Source: DATKYQ01 sp035528415
Lineage (GTDB): Bacteria; Myxococcota; B64-G9
Reading direction: 5' to 3'
Length of the DNA: 64,000 nucleotides
NCBI GenBank assembly: GCA_035528415.1
Contig: DATKYQ010000085.1
Location: 11,217 to 75,216, forward strand
Part shown: piece after piece, positions 26,962-35,426 of the stretch
Numbering within the stretch: the first letter of the stretch is position 1
How the letters are laid out: each line of letters opens with the position of its first letter
Position numbers and translations under genes: made by a program
Notes under the pieces: model-generated
Databases searched by the model: none
What the model was told of the DNA's origin: nothing
What the model saw: only the letters and a program-made list of their open reading frames with translations

Positions 26962-27992
26962 TGATCAGAAACATTTATTTCTCGCTGGCGGCGGTTGTCC
27001 TGGCAATCGCCCCCTCCCCGGCCCTTGCCGACCAGGTATTAGAGGTGCACCTGGACGATAAGGTGCCGGCCGGCAAGCATCCGCGTCTGAATGTCGCCGT
27101 GCACAGCGATCTTGCCTCGCTGACGCTTGATCTTAAGCGCGACGACGGCAAGCTGGTGCATCAGGAACTGGTCAACGTCCCGCGTGATTCGAAGCGCGTC
27201 TTTCGACTTCCGGCCGATCAAGGCCGGCACCGTTACCGGGGCACGTTAACGGTGAATTTTTCCGGCGGAAACACGGGAGCGATGAATCTCGATTTCGAGG
27301 TCGAGGTGGTTGCCGGCCTGGGACTTTTGGCCGACAGGCGCAAGCTGGATCTCGACACCTGCAGGCTCGTTTTGGGATCGCGCCGTCCGCTTGCCGGTGT
27401 CGACTACGAGGTCACCGCCGATGACGGTAAGCGCATCGATCACGGCCAGGTAAAAGTCGAACCCGCGGCCAGGTCGGTGAAAATATCCTGGAAGAAGAGT
27501 GCGGCCAAGGTCTTGAAGATCAGACTAGTCGCCCACGGCACGGACGGCATCTTCGAGGATCTCGAATTGGTTCCCTGGAGCTACAGTATTCCGCACCAGG
27601 AGGTGGAGTTCGAGACCGGCAAGTGGGAGATCCGCAACGGTGAGAAGCCCAAGCTGAACAGCAGCTACGCGCTGCTACAGAAGGGCCTTGCCAAATACGG
27701 CAAGCTGCTCGACGCCCGGCTATACGTGGCCGGCCACACCGACACGGTCGCGTCGGCCGACTACAATTTGCAACTGAGCGAGAAGCGTGCCCTGGCTATA
27801 GCCGGCTATTTCCGCGGGCAGGGCTTCAAGCGTCCGATCTACTACCAGGGCTACGGCGAACGCGGCCTCAAGCTGTCCACTCCCGACGAGACCGACGAGC
27901 CGCGCAACCGTCGGGCCGAGTACGTTCTGGCCGCCGAACCTCCGGCGATGAACGTCCCCGGCTCTGCGGCGCACTGGAAGCGCCTGTACTAG
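26961..27992 (+). CDS. OmpA family protein
   Basis: The 343-residue protein has a signal peptide (LAAVVLAIAPSPALA). A beta-rich N-terminal region (~25-205) of unknown type follows. The C-terminal OmpA-like peptidoglycan-binding domain (~215-330) shows VAGHTDTVASADYNLQLSEKRA and GYGERG, ending with DEPRNRRAEYVL; the Asp and Arg that bind diaminopimelate are present. It should tether the envelope to peptidoglycan. Start ATG overlaps the preceding TAA by one base (TAATG), so it is coupled to the DUF2339-DUF3999 gene and may be its periplasmic partner. Confidence 0.9.
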   Translation: MIRNIYFSLAAVVLAIAPSPALADQVLEVHLDDKVPAGKHPRLNVAVHSDLASLTLDLKRDDGKLVHQELVNVPRDSKRVFRLPADQGRHRYRGTLTVNFSGGNTGAMNLDFEVEVVAGLGLLADRRKLDLDTCRLVLGSRRPLAGVDYEVTADDGKRIDHGQVKVEPAARSVKISWKKSAAKVLKIRLVAHGTDGIFEDLELVPWSYSIPHQEVEFETGKWEIRNGEKPKLNSSYALLQKGLAKYGKLLDARLYVAGHTDTVASADYNLQLSEKRALAIAGYFRGQGFKRPIYYQGYGERGLKLSTPDETDEPRNRRAEYVLAAEPPAMNVPGSAAHWKRLY

Positions 27993-28013
27993 ATGTAAAA
28001 GGAGAATTAGTTG

Positions 28014-29417
28014 ATGACCAAGCGAATCGGCAACCTGCTACTCGATCTCGGCATCGTCACCAAGGATCAGATCCAGGCCGCGCTCGGGCGCCAGCGGCGC
28101 TTCGGCGGACGGTTGGCCACGTCCTGCCTGGCTCAGGGTTATGCCGACGAGAAGACGCTGGCCCGTGTTCTCTCTCGCCAACTCGGCGTCCCCTTCGTGG
28201 TGCTGACGCGAAGCTGCATCCCGATCTCGCTGCTTACCGGTTTTCCGCTCGAGCTGGCCAGGAAGCTCAACGCCCTTCCGGTGCACCGCCACGAGCGAGA
28301 GCTTTTCGTGGCCATGGCCGACCCGACCAACATCGCCTACCAGGACGAGATCGGCTTCACCACCGGCTGCCGCATTGTCGAGCACGGCGCGCTGATCGGC
28401 TGCCTGCACGACGCTATCGAGGATGCCTATCGAATCAAAGAACGCGGTGACGCGACTTTCTGCCAGGGCGTCGACTTCGATCCCTCGCAGGCCTTCGGCG
28501 ACGACGGCCACCTGGAGATCGTTGTCGGCAGCGACCAGGACGCCGCCGTCGGCGCCGCCGCCCCGGCGCCCGTTGTGAGTGGCGAGTCGTTTCTCGACAG
28601 CGATGCCAACTGGGTAGACCAGATCGAGTCAGGCGCCAAAGTGCAGCCTTCCGAAAAGTCCACTGTTTTAGTTGTGGACGACGAGACCGACCTGAGGCGC
28701 ATGCTGGCCGAGTTTCTCTCAAAGTCCGGCTACGAGGTCTGGCAGGCAGCGGACGGGACCGAGGCGCTGCGCGTTCTGAAACAGCGCCTCCCCCAGGCCA
28801 TCGTGCTAGACGCCATGCTGCCCGGGGTACACGGCTTCGACATCTGCTACCGGGTCAAGCACGCCGAGGGCACCCGGCACATTCCGGTAGTCATGATCAG
28901 CGCGGTCTACCGCGGCTGGCGCTACGCCGACGACGTGCGCCGGCTATACGGCGCAGATGCCTTCCTTGAAAAGCCTCTGCGTTTGGACGAACTCAGACAC
29001 GTGCTCGAAGGCTGCCTGTCGGACAGCGGCGCGACCACGCAACCAGCAGATCTTGAAATCCAGGCCGGCCCGGCACTGCAGGAAGCGGCCCAGGCTTACC
29101 GAAAGGGAGATCTATTCGGGGCCGTGGCCCATCTGCAAAAGGCCATCGCGGCCTCGCCCTTCTCTCCTTCCCTGCATCACAGGCTAGGGCTGCTATTCGA
29201 CAAGCTCGACGAGCCCTACCGCGCCATAGCCGAACTGGAGCGCGCCGTTGAGCTCCAACCCAACTTCAAGCAGGTGCAAGATCTTGCGCAGATCTACGAG
29301 AAGACCGGCTTCGCCAGCAAGGCCTTCGAGGCTTGGGAACGCTGCCTGCGCCTGTGCGAGAACGAGCAGGAAGCCAAGACCATCCGAGCCCACGTTGACA
29401 AGCTACTGGCCCGTTGA
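28014..29417 (+). CDS. MshEN (GspE N-terminal) - response regulator receiver - TPR protein
   Basis: About 467 residues; the ATG at 28014 has GGAG 9 bases upstream, with a TTG one codon earlier. Residues ~1-140 are an MshEN-type domain (RIGNLLLDLGIVTKDQIQAAL, LGVPFVVL, ADPTNIAYQDEI), which in type II/IV secretion ATPases can bind cyclic di-GMP. Residues ~220-345 are a receiver: VLVVDDETDLRR with the acidic pocket, phospho-acceptor Asp in IVLDAMLPGVHG, and FLEKPLR lysine. Two to three TPRs end the protein. No output DNA-binding or enzymatic domain is seen, so it likely acts by protein interaction, perhaps relaying phosphorylation and c-di-GMP to surface machinery. Confidence 0.82.
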   Translation: MTKRIGNLLLDLGIVTKDQIQAALGRQRRFGGRLATSCLAQGYADEKTLARVLSRQLGVPFVVLTRSCIPISLLTGFPLELARKLNALPVHRHERELFVAMADPTNIAYQDEIGFTTGCRIVEHGALIGCLHDAIEDAYRIKERGDATFCQGVDFDPSQAFGDDGHLEIVVGSDQDAAVGAAAPAPVVSGESFLDSDANWVDQIESGAKVQPSEKSTVLVVDDETDLRRMLAEFLSKSGYEVWQAADGTEALRVLKQRLPQAIVLDAMLPGVHGFDICYRVKHAEGTRHIPVVMISAVYRGWRYADDVRRLYGADAFLEKPLRLDELRHVLEGCLSDSGATTQPADLEIQAGPALQEAAQAYRKGDLFGAVAHLQKAIAASPFSPSLHHRLGLLFDKLDEPYRAIAELERAVELQPNFKQVQDLAQIYEKTGFASKAFEAWERCLRLCENEQEAKTIRAHVDKLLAR

Positions 29418-29437
29418 TGGCCCGAGCTCTTTTTGCA

Positions 29438-30811
29438 TCACTCCAGGGGCAACAGATCCGCCATGTGATCCAGGCTTGTCAGGATGGCAGCGTTGTCCGA
29501 GGCTATCTTTTTGAATTCTTCTGACACCAGCGGATGTCCGGCTGTGTTTTTCCAGAGGGCCAGCGCCGCATCCCCTGCTTGCTTCCAGACAGCTGCTTCT
29601 GACGGGGCCGGTGGGAGGGGCGCGAATTCAGGGACTGGATTCTGGCCGTGCCGGGGGGCGTAGGCCGCGGGTAGCATGTCGTAGGCCGGAGTTAGGCCGG
29701 CGGTTCGCTCGCCGTGGATAAAGAAGCTCAGGTTGCCCGGATGCATGTCGCTGTTGGCAATCAGCCTTCCGAACACTTCTCTGAAACGGGCTTCTTTCAG
29801 ATCTCCATCCTTGGCGCGTCCCTGGCGCACCAGGGACTCTAAAGTGTTGGTCCACTTGCCGAGCTTGCCCACGAACCTGGCGTCCAGCGCGGTCAGTGAA
29901 AGCGTCCCCCGCCGCCCGCGCACACTAAGGCGGTCGAAGCGCTCAAGTTCCAGAAACACGCGTTCTTCGGCCAACACCAGCTCCGATCGCGCGGCTGAGT
30001 GCCCGTGTTCCGCAAGCAAATCCAAGGCCAGCTTCTCGCAAATCAGCAGGTCGGCGATCCGGCGCCCCGCCTCGGTGCCGATCGGGGGCGAAAACTTGAC
30101 CATCACGGGCTGGTTACCGTGAGCCCGGGTTGCCAGAAACTTCGGGTGCTCGCCGGCGGTCGACGATCCCGGCGGACCGGCGGCCAGTACGTCTTCGGCC
30201 AGGCGCGGATAGGCGCGCTTGCGGTCGTCACGGGCAACCAGGTTGGGTGGCGCCTGTACGGCGGCAAGGTAGAGCCGGAAGGCCTCCTCGCCACACACCA
30301 GGTTGCCGGGCGGATCCCAACCATAGCGAACCAGGTAGCGCAGGCAGTGATCCGCCGACCAGTAGCGGATGTCCTCGGGCAATTCCAACTCCGGGTGCCG
30401 TCGCGGGACCAGACGGCCAAGGAATCCCTCCGGCCGCAGATCGTATAAGAAGTAAGGCAGATCGTCGAAGAAGCCAGCCTCGATATCGTCCGAGCCTGAC
30501 TCCAGGTAGAAACCGCCGGGCTCCACGGGGTGCAGCACTGCTATCTGGCGATTTTCAGACCTGCCGGCCCCGATCGCGTAGACAGGAATCCTTAGATCCA
30601 GTCCCAAAATAAGTCGCCGGGCGGCATAGCGAGTAGAGCGCCCCCGGCCGGCCACCAGGATTTCATCCGGCGCGCTCGAGACCAGCCGCGAAAAAACAGG
30701 CTGACTGATCTCCAGAGCCTCCCGTCCCCGTCGCCCGGAAGAAGGTCCGGACCGACCAAGAAAGCCTCTCAGCGCCTGGATGAGGGCTTGCCGGTTAGTA
30801 TTTGTTGGCAT
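29438..30811 (-). CDS. yjjJ: HipA-family Ser/Thr kinase of the YjjJ type (with N-terminal winged helix)
   Basis: The 457-residue protein resembles E. coli YjjJ/HipH: residues ~1-70 look like a winged-helix (LEISQPVFSRLVSS, DEILVAGRGRSTRYAARR), followed by HipA_N and HipA_C-like parts. The kinase loop is IANSDMHPGNLSFF (compare IGNxDxHxKN of HipA), and AYDMLPAAYAP is the metal-binding block. HipA kinases phosphorylate glutamyl-tRNA synthetase or other targets and arrest growth; the YjjJ subgroup lacks a separate HipB because the DNA-binding part is in the same chain. No hipB-like gene is next to it. The first ATG has no ribosome-binding site and lies directly behind the promoter, suggesting a leaderless mRNA. 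Confidence 0.75.
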   Translation of the reverse strand: MPTNTNRQALIQALRGFLGRSGPSSGRRGREALEISQPVFSRLVSSAPDEILVAGRGRSTRYAARRLILGLDLRIPVYAIGAGRSENRQIAVLHPVEPGGFYLESGSDDIEAGFFDDLPYFLYDLRPEGFLGRLVPRRHPELELPEDIRYWSADHCLRYLVRYGWDPPGNLVCGEEAFRLYLAAVQAPPNLVARDDRKRAYPRLAEDVLAAGPPGSSTAGEHPKFLATRAHGNQPVMVKFSPPIGTEAGRRIADLLICEKLALDLLAEHGHSAARSELVLAEERVFLELERFDRLSVRGRRGTLSLTALDARFVGKLGKWTNTLESLVRQGRAKDGDLKEARFREVFGRLIANSDMHPGNLSFFIHGERTAGLTPAYDMLPAAYAPRHGQNPVPEFAPLPPAPSEAAVWKQAGDAALALWKNTAGHPLVSEEFKKIASDNAAILTSLDHMADLLPLE

Positions 30812-30814
30812 AGT

Positions 30815-30828
30815 ATAAGAATAGATAA
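30815..30828. repeat. Direct repeat copy 1 at the YjjJ-type promoter
   Basis: ATAAGAATAGATAA here recurs exactly at 30891-30904, 76 bp further from the gene. This copy overlaps the predicted -10 of the HipA-family gene. It is followed by TATCAGGATA (30830-30839), which is echoed by ATTCAGGATA at 30879-30888 beside the second copy. Overlapping GATAATTATC (30824-30833) is a perfect palindrome. It is a likely operator for autoregulation. Confidence 0.7.
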
Positions 30829-30845
30829 TTATCAGGATATGTCAA
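30818..30845 (-). promoter_or_regulatory. Candidate promoter of the HipA/YjjJ-type gene
   Basis: On the minus strand a perfect TTGACA (30845-30840), a 16-base spacer and TATTCT (30823-30818) end just before the ATG at 30811. A transcript would start at or within a few bases of the start codon, consistent with the absence of a Shine-Dalgarno sequence. Confidence 0.5.
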
Positions 30846-30890
30846 TAAAATAGCATGTAATACAATGCAGTAAATAATATTCAGGATAGA

Positions 30891-30904
30891 ATAAGAATAG
30901 ATAA
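30891..30904. repeat. Direct repeat copy 2 upstream of the YjjJ-type gene
   Basis: Exact second copy of ATAAGAATAGATAA, with ATTCAGGATA directly before it. It lies in the same AT-rich stretch (30812-30910), which stands out from the GC-rich surroundings. Confidence 0.7.
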
Positions 30905-30970
30905 AAGAACTGGTTCTGGTCAGTATCGAGCAAACGTCTCAGGTTCTCGCAGGGGCTTTTCATGAATTTA

Positions 30971-30999
30971 TTGACTCACCGCAACCGGGTTGCAACAAT
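30971..30999 (+). promoter_or_regulatory. Promoter with a perfect palindrome in its spacer, ahead of a lipoprotein gene
   Basis: TTGACT (30971-30976), a 17-base spacer and AACAAT (30994-30999) fit a sigma-70 promoter. The spacer ends in GCAACCGGGTTGC (30981-30993), a perfect 6-1-6 inverted repeat. A repressor bound there would block polymerase. The lipoprotein ATG follows at 31031 with AAGGAGG. Confidence 0.55.
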
Positions 31000-31030
31000 G
31001 TTGACTCGATCATCTCAAGGAGGCGGGTAC

Positions 31031-31732
31031 ATGGTGAAACTGTCGATTCCTTTTTTGATTTGCGGTTTATTGCTTGCCGGATGCGGCGGCAGCAAGAACA
31101 GCAGGCGACCTGACTTGAACCGGGAAGATCTGAAAGCCCATCAGCACGTGCTGGTTGTGGGTGCCGGGCCGGTGTTGGTGAAGTTGAAGGTGGGGCTGGC
31201 CGGCAAGGTGCTCATGAAGGGGCTGTCAAAGATCTTGGAAGGGGACAGGAAGGGCTCCTTTGCCGAGTCGTTGCAGGAGATCGGGATGTTACCCCGCGAG
31301 ACGGCGGTGGAGACGGGTGTGGCGGCCCTGGGGGAGATGGGCTGGAAGACTACTACCAGCGGGAAGGTCTTGGATTCTGCCGGTAAAAATTACAAAAAGG
31401 TGAAGCTGCCCGAGGGGATATGCGAGGAGGCGGCCTCGGCGGGCGCCGACTCGGCCATGATCCTGTACGAGCGCTTCGACATCGACGTGGGTGCAACCGA
31501 TGCGCTGGCCCGGACTGAATTGTGGGCGCACTTCTTCGAGTGCCCCGGGAAAAAGCTGCTGTGGAGGGGGAAGGACAGGCGCAAGATGTCACTCAACCGG
31601 TTCATCGTGGAGGCCGTCAAGCAGGCCATCGTCAAGAAGAAGAAGACCCTGGCCGATTTCCTGGGTTCCCTGCGCAAGCTGACGGAGGACTCCAGCCGGG
31701 ACCTGATCAAGTCCGAGTTTTCGTTCCCCTGA
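31031..31732 (+). CDS. Lipoprotein of unknown function
   Basis: The start at 31031 follows AAGGAGG and gives a clean signal peptide with lipobox LLAGC; an upstream ATG at 30962 would place the promoter inside the coding region, so I rejected it. The 233-residue chain has a mixed alpha/beta N-terminal half, a segment resembling a nucleotide-fold start (HVLVVGAGPVLVKLKVG) that lacks further motif support, and a C-terminal Lys-rich helix. It shares a layout (LGADAF or AGADSAMIL motif, then a terminal helical part) with the lipoprotein at 57658, so the two may be distant relatives. Function unknown. Confidence 0.7.
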   Translation: MVKLSIPFLICGLLLAGCGGSKNSRRPDLNREDLKAHQHVLVVGAGPVLVKLKVGLAGKVLMKGLSKILEGDRKGSFAESLQEIGMLPRETAVETGVAALGEMGWKTTTSGKVLDSAGKNYKKVKLPEGICEEAASAGADSAMILYERFDIDVGATDALARTELWAHFFECPGKKLLWRGKDRRKMSLNRFIVEAVKQAIVKKKKTLADFLGSLRKLTEDSSRDLIKSEFSFP

Positions 31733-31796
31733 TAAGGCGGAAGATACCCACCCTCGTCTCCCTGGATTCTCTATCCGCGAGAACCAGCGCGGCGGG

Positions 31797-32942
31797 TCAC
31801 TTCCGGCCGTGTGACTTGTCGCTCTTCTTGTCTTTTTCTTTCTTGAGCTTGTCTCGCGTAATGGGTTTCGTAGGCTTGGGCTTGTTTACGTGCACGGGAC
31901 GGTCCTGGCGCTTCGGCGGAGCCACATGGGACGGGCGGCCGGGTGTAGCGCGGATCCCCTGGCGCTTGGGTTCCACCCGCGGCCGGGGCTGTCGGGGCGG
32001 AGGAGCCACGTGCTGTGGGCGACTGGGCGTATCGCGGAGCCCGTGCCGCTTGGGTTCCACCCGCGCCGGGGGCTTGTGGAGGCCAGGCTTGATTGCCGGT
32101 CGGGGACGCGGCCGCACCGCTGGGCGGTACCTCCGGTTCTCAGCCCGACCATTATTGGCCCGAGGTGCCTTGGGAGCGACGACTCTTTTGAGGTAGGCCT
32201 TGGGCCGGCGGTATTCGTGACGGCGTTGACCCTTGGACTTGTACCAGCGACCATAATCGTTTCGGTGGTTCCGGTAGTGAGAGACATATGCCTGATACCC
32301 TCTGTAGGTCCGGGGTATGTGCACGACACGGCCGCTCTGGTAGTAGTATGGCATGCCCGAGGCGTCGTAAAATACCAGGTATCCCTCATAGTATTGGGGA
32401 CGGTAGTAGTCTGTACCGACAGATCGGCGGTACGACCGGTAAGAACGTCCAACAGACCGGTACCAGCGCCCATACTCGGCCCGGTGTTTTCCATAGTGCC
32501 GCATCAGCCTGGCGTAGCGTCTGTCGCTGGAAATAATCGCGTGCATAAAACCATCAACGTAGTAGACCGGTTGGCCTCTTTCGAAAAACACCGGGTAGTC
32601 GTTGTAATAGAGGGGCTTGTAGTAATCAACGACCGGTGTTCGGTGAAATTGGAGGTTGTTATAGCCCACTTCCTCGAACCACTGGAAATAGGTGTCCTCG
32701 TTGTTTGTGAAGTTGTTTACCAAGTCGTTGTACCCAGGATAGTCGCTGGGAACCGCATAGGCCACGTTGTTTTCGTAGTAGATTGGAGCCCCGCTCTCGT
32801 CGTAGAACACCAGGTTGTCCATGTAGAACTGGGGAGTGTAATAGTCCACATAGATACTCTGGGCCATGCTCCTTCCGCTCCATGCGGTTGCAATGAGCAT
32901 GGCCACCACCCCTATCAAAGAAACCTTTTTTCGCGTAGCCAT
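31797..32942 (-). CDS. Secreted Tyr-rich protein with three ~72-residue repeats and basic Pro/Arg tail
   Basis: 381 residues with a signal peptide (cleavage near SMA-QS, residue 28). Three tandem repeats begin at the DYY motifs at residues 33, 106 and 178. Each reads roughly DYYxPxYYxxYxVFYDxxGxPxYYxxGxV, then a Tyr/Asn-rich helix ending in WYxxxG. The tail (~250-381) is very basic with Pro, Arg and Lys, and has a 28-residue duplication starting RVEPKRHGLRDTP and RVEPKRQGIRATP. A strong GGAGGT precedes the ATG. It could be a structural surface or matrix protein that binds polyanions or cross-links through Tyr. I recognise no known family. Confidence 0.75.
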   Translation of the reverse strand: MATRKKVSLIGVVAMLIATAWSGRSMAQSIYVDYYTPQFYMDNLVFYDESGAPIYYENNVAYAVPSDYPGYNDLVNNFTNNEDTYFQWFEEVGYNNLQFHRTPVVDYYKPLYYNDYPVFFERGQPVYYVDGFMHAIISSDRRYARLMRHYGKHRAEYGRWYRSVGRSYRSYRRSVGTDYYRPQYYEGYLVFYDASGMPYYYQSGRVVHIPRTYRGYQAYVSHYRNHRNDYGRWYKSKGQRRHEYRRPKAYLKRVVAPKAPRANNGRAENRRYRPAVRPRPRPAIKPGLHKPPARVEPKRHGLRDTPSRPQHVAPPPRQPRPRVEPKRQGIRATPGRPSHVAPPKRQDRPVHVNKPKPTKPITRDKLKKEKDKKSDKSHGRK

Positions 32943-33029
32943 CCGTTACCTCCATTGTTTAATGAGGAAAGTGAATTACGCTATTCCGGGATTCTGGATT
33001 TGTCCACAAGTTTCGTCCCGCATGGCATC

Positions 33030-34463
33030 TCAGTGCCCGCTCTTCCCCGGAGTCACGTTCCAGAGCCTTAACATTACCAGGGCGCCGATGACGGCGAAGG
33101 GAATGGGCCATAGCTTCCAGGCCTGCCAGCCGTACTCCGTTGTTATCCAGCCCACCGCCGTGCCGGTGAACGAGGCGGCCAGATACTGCATGCCGTCGAA
33201 CAGACCCGCGGCCGTTGCGGCCGCCTTCTTGCCTCCGAAGTCCATCGAGGCTGCGCCGCCGATTATGCCGTGAGAACCGTTGACGAAGAACGAGAGCAGC
33301 ACCAGGCTGACTACGGCTCCTGCCGTGCCCAGCGCCAGCGCGTCCGAGGCATAGAATAAGCCCAGGCAGGCGCCCATGCCGATGAAACCGAAAACGACCA
33401 CCGGCGCGCGCCTGCCATTGTAGACACGATCGGACATTATGCCAAAGGCGAAGCCCCCTGCGATGCCAAGCACTGCTATGCCCCAGGCAGCCAGTTGCAG
33501 CCAGGCATCCGTCCTTTCCACGCCGTAGACGTCCGAGAAATAAACCGGCCACCAGGCGTCCACCACGCTGCGACGGATCAAACCGATCATCATCGAGGCG
33601 ATGGCGATCATCCACATGGTGGGGCTGGTGAATACTTTTTTAAGCACCATGCCGATGCTGACTCTTCCTCCTTCACCTTCAACCACGGCATCGCCGGTTT
33701 CGCGGGCCTCGAAGCCGGCCTCTTCAGGCGTCTCGACTACGAAGAACAGGTTCAAGAAGAAAAGAAGCAAGACGAAAGCGGCCGGGATCCAGAAGGCCCA
33801 CTGCCAGGGTAACACGGCCGCGATCAAGGGAGCGCCCGAGAAGGCCAGGATCAGACCAAAGCGAATCAAAATGCCGAAGATGGCGCCGAAGGTGCCGCGC
33901 TCCTTGAGGTGAAACCACTGGGCGTTGATCTTGACGATCGACAGCGCGCCGAACGACTGGAAGTAGCCGTTGACCGCCCAGACGCCGGCCATGATCCAGG
34001 CCAGGCCGTGCGCATCGAAGCCTCCGGAAAACACGGCCTCTTCGAGCATGATACGTACGTGCCCACCCCCAAAAAAGGGACGCACCAGCGGATCGATGGC
34101 GGCGAAATTTGCAAAAACCGCCGGCTGCCGCACCATCAGGTAAAAGGCGCCGAAGACAGAATTCATGACGACGACCCCGGCCGCGCCGACCAGGAAGGCC
34201 CGGCGGCCGCCGAAACGATCGGCCAGCGGCGCGTTGATAACGACTGCCAGGCCGTAGACCAGCGGCATCAGCGTCTCGAACAGGCCCAGGTCGCCCTTGG
34301 TCCAGCCGAAAACATCCTGCAGCGTGGGGGCCAGGGCCGAAAAGTTGTAGCGTGTCATGTAGAAGAACGAGTACATCAGGCCGACAAGAATCCAGTTCTG
34401 CGCCCGCCGCTTGCGGTAGTTCCACTCGCGAAACTCTGTAGGGATTTCGTCCTTATATGCCAT
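33030..34463 (-). CDS. MFS transporter of the organophosphate:phosphate antiporter (GlpT/UhpT-like) type
   Basis: I chose the ATG at 34463 (GAGG eight bases upstream) over the first ATG at 34478. The ~477-residue protein has about twelve membrane segments. The N-terminal RRAQNWILVGLMYSFFYMTRYNFSALAP and LADRFGGRRAFLVGA (the MFS DRxGRR loop) resemble the sugar-phosphate permease branch, and the second half has FAFGIMSDRVYNGRRAPVVV. It probably exchanges an organic phosphate or related anion for phosphate across the inner membrane. The substrate cannot be predicted. It is divergent from folE2. Confidence 0.85.
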   Translation of the reverse strand: MAYKDEIPTEFREWNYRKRRAQNWILVGLMYSFFYMTRYNFSALAPTLQDVFGWTKGDLGLFETLMPLVYGLAVVINAPLADRFGGRRAFLVGAAGVVVMNSVFGAFYLMVRQPAVFANFAAIDPLVRPFFGGGHVRIMLEEAVFSGGFDAHGLAWIMAGVWAVNGYFQSFGALSIVKINAQWFHLKERGTFGAIFGILIRFGLILAFSGAPLIAAVLPWQWAFWIPAAFVLLLFFLNLFFVVETPEEAGFEARETGDAVVEGEGGRVSIGMVLKKVFTSPTMWMIAIASMMIGLIRRSVVDAWWPVYFSDVYGVERTDAWLQLAAWGIAVLGIAGGFAFGIMSDRVYNGRRAPVVVFGFIGMGACLGLFYASDALALGTAGAVVSLVLLSFFVNGSHGIIGGAASMDFGGKKAAATAAGLFDGMQYLAASFTGTAVGWITTEYGWQAWKLWPIPFAVIGALVMLRLWNVTPGKSGH

Positions 34464-34615
34464 GGGCAAACCTCGCAAATGCAGTCATTTCGACGTTAAT
34501 TGGCAAACCCGTTCGGTTCGCCCGAGCATAGTAAGCTAGCAGATGCGCCATTCTCAGGCAAGCAAGAACTATGCGTCTTTACTTGGCAACATGTCTTTGC
34601 TAGGCTGCGCGGGAC

Positions 34616-35413
34616 ATGACGCGCAGATATACAAAGCCCGACCTCGATGTCCAGAACGAGGCAGACTACCGCAATATCGAGATCGACAAGGTCGGTGTCA
34701 AAGACATCTCCTACCCAATCGGCGTGCTCGAGCGCTCCGGCGGCTCGCAGCGCACCGTGGCGCGTGTCAGCATGTATGTCAACCTGCCGCGCCAGTTCAA
34801 GGGCACGCACATGAGCCGCTTCGTCGAACTCCTCAACGAATACTGCGAGGACATGAGCACCACCAGTATCCCCGAGATCCTGCACCAGATGCGCAAGCGG
34901 TTGCAGGCCGGCGAGGCGCACATCGAGGTGACCTTTCCCTTCTTCATCCTCAAGCGGGCTCCTGTATCGGGGGCCGAGGGGTTGATGGCCTACGAGTGCA
35001 CCATCCGCGGATTCGGCAACGACGAAGTTACGCTGGAGATCGAGGTCAAGGTGCCGATCACGGCGTTGTGCCCCTGCTCGAAGGCAATCAGCGATCAGGG
35101 CGCCCATAACCAGCGCGGCACCGTCAGCGTCCGCTTTCGCCAGACCCGCTTCGTGTGGATCGAGGAGATCATCGAAATGGTCGAGTCGTCGGCCTCGTGC
35201 GACGTCTTCTCGGTGCTCAAGCGCGAGGACGAAAAGTACGTCACCGAGCGCGCCTACGCCAACCCCATGTTCGTCGAGGACGTGGCCCGCGCCGTGGCCA
35301 CGCGCCTGACGGCCCACACTGGCATCACTTGGTTCTCGGTGGGCGTCGAGAACTACGAATCAATCCACGCCCATAACGCCTATGCCTACCTGGAGCGTTC
35401 GCGTAATCCTTGA
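34616..35413 (+). CDS. folE2: GTP cyclohydrolase I type FolE2
   Basis: The 265-residue protein matches FolE2 (GTP cyclohydrolase IB): IDKVGVKDISYPIGV near the N-terminus, the conserved VPITALCPCSKAISDQGAHNQR block with metal-binding Cys, and HTGITWFSVGVENYESIHAHNAYAY at the C-terminus. It converts GTP to 7,8-dihydroneopterin triphosphate, the first step of folate synthesis, using a metal other than only zinc in this family. Tetrahydrofolate is the one-carbon carrier of the Wood-Ljungdahl pathway encoded opposite. It is followed after 13 bases by cooT, and the pair may be an operon. Confidence 0.95.
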   Translation: MTRRYTKPDLDVQNEADYRNIEIDKVGVKDISYPIGVLERSGGSQRTVARVSMYVNLPRQFKGTHMSRFVELLNEYCEDMSTTSIPEILHQMRKRLQAGEAHIEVTFPFFILKRAPVSGAEGLMAYECTIRGFGNDEVTLEIEVKVPITALCPCSKAISDQGAHNQRGTVSVRFRQTRFVWIEEIIEMVESSASCDVFSVLKREDEKYVTERAYANPMFVEDVARAVATRLTAHTGITWFSVGVENYESIHAHNAYAYLERSRNP

Positions 35414-35426
35414 ATCGAGGTGCACT

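Noticed and set aside
30812..31030. A separate HipB antitoxin gene next to the HipA-family gene
   Set aside because: The gap has only promoter-like and repeat sequence; the N-terminal winged helix of the kinase itself probably fills the role.
34583..34602. Second sigma-54 promoter (TTGGCAACATGTCTTTGCTA)
   Set aside because: The GG and GC doublets are two bases too far apart for a -24/-12 element.
34578..34606. Promoter TTTACT-N17-TAGGCT before folE2
   Set aside because: Both hexamers are weak and the start would fall almost on the ATG; kept out of the feature list.
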